Positions 6,189-7,484 of a stretch of 7,484 nt of DNA are shown here, in pieces. The notes beneath the pieces were generated by a model. That model did no database searches. It was not told the DNA's origin and saw only the letters and a list, made by a program, of their open reading frames with translations. This DNA comes from Acidobacteriaceae bacterium (lineage in GTDB: Bacteria > Acidobacteriota > Terriglobia > Terriglobales > Acidobacteriaceae): positions 591 through 8,074 of the forward strand of contig PLST01000278.1 of the NCBI GenBank assembly GCA_003164255.1, read 5' to 3'. Position 1 is the stretch's first letter, and each line of letters opens with the position of its first letter. The position numbers were made by a program, and so were the translations under genes.

Positions 6189-7214
6189 ATGGGTGAGCTC
6201 CGGTATCTTCGTGAATCAGCGATTCGGACGACAGTGGAGTGCGACGCGACCGCCGAAGACCGGTTGCTCATGCACGCCAGCGGCGAAACGTGTGTATTCT
6301 GTGCCTATAACGAGACACGCGGTAAATTGCTCGGAGTTGAAGTTGAAGTGGCCGACTTCTCTCCTTCCAGCCTTGAATCCCGCCTGCCCGCCCTGACGCC
6401 GCAATCGGGAATAGCGCTATGGATTGTTCCATTCCGGGGGATCTCCCCGGCCAACATTCATGTCCCGCTCGATCTTCTTTATCTTGACAGCAATCACATC
6501 GTCCTTGATGTAGTTGAGTTCTTTCCCATCGGCCGCGTCTCCGAATCAAGCAGGCCGGCAGCAAGCGTGCTTGCTCTGCCCGCCGACTCGGTCGCTGACC
6601 TTGGCATTCACCCAGGCGACCAATTGATTCTCTCCCCCCCAGAGGAGATGAAGCGGCGATTGCGCGATTTGTCGAACGCTGAAGCGGGCGATCGGGGTCC
6701 GCGGACCTCGCCTTCCGTAACAACTGACCGGGCAGTGCCTTCGCGTGGCCCCTCGGTCGCTGCGCATCCGCTACCAACGGGGCGAAAAGAGTTGGAGCCC
6801 AGGAAAAGCTGGTTGCAGCGTTTGTTCAGTCGCGGGCCGCGTGAACTGCGAAATGCCACGCGCGAGCCGATCTCCGGCATCGTTGCCTATTTCTTTACTG
6901 GTGGCGGCCCGGCGGCACATTTGATTCGGGATATCAGCGCTCATGGCATTTATATCTTGACTGAGGAGCGCTGGTACCTGGGAACGGTGATCCGAGTTAC
7001 AATCACCGACCGGCAGGAGCCCGCTGCCCAACATTCAATCACAGTGAATGCCAAGGTAGTTCGTTGGGGCAACGACGGTGTCGGCCTCGAGTTCGTCCTT
7101 ACGGAAGACAACAATCGGCGCGGCGGACGCTCAGTGGCTGATGAGCAATTCGGAAGCGTGAGCAGAGCAATGGTCAAGCAGTTTCTTGGGCGGGTAAAGA
7201 CCACCAAAACCTGA
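6189..7214 (+). CDS. Two-domain protein: DUF192-like domain plus PilZ (c-di-GMP-binding) domain
   Basis: 341 residues, probably cytosolic. Residues about 35-150 resemble DUF192: AYNETRGKLLG, ALWIVPF, VPLDLLYLD (92-100), AASVLALPADSV and IHPGDQL (140-146). A Pro/Arg/Ser-rich linker follows (about 155-205). Residues about 219-305 look like PilZ, with the c-di-GMP-binding pair RNATR (221-225, RxxxR) and DISAHG (248-253, DxSxxG), ending in GVGLEF (297-302). PilZ domains with both motifs usually bind cyclic di-GMP, so this is a likely effector; the output and the role of the DUF192-like part are unknown. The start is uncertain. The ATG at 6189 has only a marginal GAGAG 4 nt upstream, and the ATG at 6270 (residue 28) would begin close to where the DUF192-like similarity starts. 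A CVFC pair lies at 35-38. ilvE follows on the same strand after 174 bp. Confidence 0.85.
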   Translation: MGELRYLRESAIRTTVECDATAEDRLLMHASGETCVFCAYNETRGKLLGVEVEVADFSPSSLESRLPALTPQSGIALWIVPFRGISPANIHVPLDLLYLDSNHIVLDVVEFFPIGRVSESSRPAASVLALPADSVADLGIHPGDQLILSPPEEMKRRLRDLSNAEAGDRGPRTSPSVTTDRAVPSRGPSVAAHPLPTGRKELEPRKSWLQRLFSRGPRELRNATREPISGIVAYFFTGGGPAAHLIRDISAHGIYILTEERWYLGTVIRVTITDRQEPAAQHSITVNAKVVRWGNDGVGLEFVLTEDNNRRGGRSVADEQFGSVSRAMVKQFLGRVKTTKT

Positions 7215-7367
7215 AATCCAGCGACGCAATTCACGACACTGAAGGCTGACATCGAACGCCACGACTTCCGGTGTGTACTCCGGCACCTGCCCCCCTCCCT
7301 TGCCCGAATTCCGTGACACGCACCCAAGATTCGCGGTACCCTCCTATATGCGCGCTGAACGCAGTTG

Positions 7368-7373
7368 AAGGAG
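7368..7373 (+). promoter_or_regulatory. Ribosome-binding site of ilvE
   Basis: AAGGAG, a good Shine-Dalgarno core, but 15 nt from the ATG at 7389, which is longer than usual. No alternative in-frame start lies between the two. The ATG is supported by the protein N-terminus matching the family. Confidence 0.5.
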
Positions 7374-7388
7374 CAACCGAACCCCGCC

Positions 7389-7484
7389 ATGCCCATCCAA
7401 ACCACCACCAACATCTGGCACAACGGCACTCTCATTCCCTGGGAGAAGGCCACTCCCCACGTCATGAGCCACGTCGTTCACTAT
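7389..7484 (+). CDS. ilvE: Branched-chain-amino-acid aminotransferase (5' end, runs off right edge)
   Basis: The first 32 codons of a PLP fold-type IV aminotransferase that makes or degrades leucine, isoleucine and valine by exchange with glutamate/2-oxoglutarate, in the cytosol. Seen: IWHNGTLIPWEKA followed by HVMSHVVHY, the family's N-terminal pattern (W-NG-x-x-(I/V)-W-x-x-A-x-x-HVxSHxxHYG). The PLP lysine and the rest lie beyond the window. It is downstream of the PilZ gene on the same strand with a 174-bp gap, so it may have its own promoter; I could not identify one. The assignment rests on a short but characteristic stretch. Confidence 0.85.
   Translation, partial: MPIQTTTNIWHNGTLIPWEKATPHVMSHVVHY

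Noticed and set aside
5909..6271. 120-codon minus-strand open frame overlapping the ROK start by ATGA
   Set aside because: It reads through the inverted-repeat element and antisense to the PilZ gene, has no recognisable motif and an odd Ser/Arg-rich composition. The overlap with the ROK start is more likely chance than coupling.
7215..7388. Terminator or promoter in the PilZ-ilvE gap
   Set aside because: Only weak pairings around 7269-7291 without a T tract, and no matched -35/-10 pair; nothing beyond the ribosome site can be supported.

Overview
The window looks like a chromosomal segment of a moderately GC-rich soil-type bacterium, most likely an Acidobacteriota (Terriglobia-like). The lineage is inferred from a Tat-exported Gfo/Idh/MocA oxidoreductase, a ROK regulator without kinase residues, a DUF192-like plus PilZ protein, and the N-terminus of the branched-chain aminotransferase. 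No rRNA, tRNA, CRISPR array, phage gene or transposase was seen.

Layout: (1) 1-761, minus: 5' part of a Tat-signal Gfo/Idh/MocA oxidoreductase running off the left edge. (2) 762-1135: divergent intergenic region. (3) 1136-1912, plus: short-chain dehydrogenase/reductase. (4) 1925-2950, minus: a second, cytosolic Gfo/Idh/MocA oxidoreductase, convergent with the SDR across 12 bp. (5) 2951-3244: divergent intergenic region. (6) 3245-4522, plus: MFS transporter of the anion:cation symporter (hexuronate ExuT-like) type, probably starting at a TTG codon. (7) 4617-5912, minus: ROK-family transcriptional regulator. (8) 5913-6188: intergenic, holding a 146-bp imperfect inverted-repeat element. (9) 6189-7214, plus: DUF192-like/PilZ two-domain protein. 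(10) 7389 to the right edge, plus: start of ilvE.

Genes 1 to 7 read as one functional neighbourhood for a sugar or sugar acid. The MFS protein would import an anionic sugar, three NAD(P)-dependent oxidoreductases (one secreted, two cytosolic) would interconvert hydroxyl and keto forms, and the ROK protein would be the sensor-repressor. The substrate cannot be read from the sequence. The strands alternate strictly (-,+,-,+,-,+), so no two adjacent genes of this group can share a transcript. Any co-regulation must act through the divergent intergenic regions. The PilZ protein and ilvE look like a separate functional block.

I see no clear, wholly new system. The least explained items are the 146-bp inverted-repeat element, the DUF192-like/PilZ domain pairing, and the alternating-strand oxidoreductase/transporter/regulator cluster.
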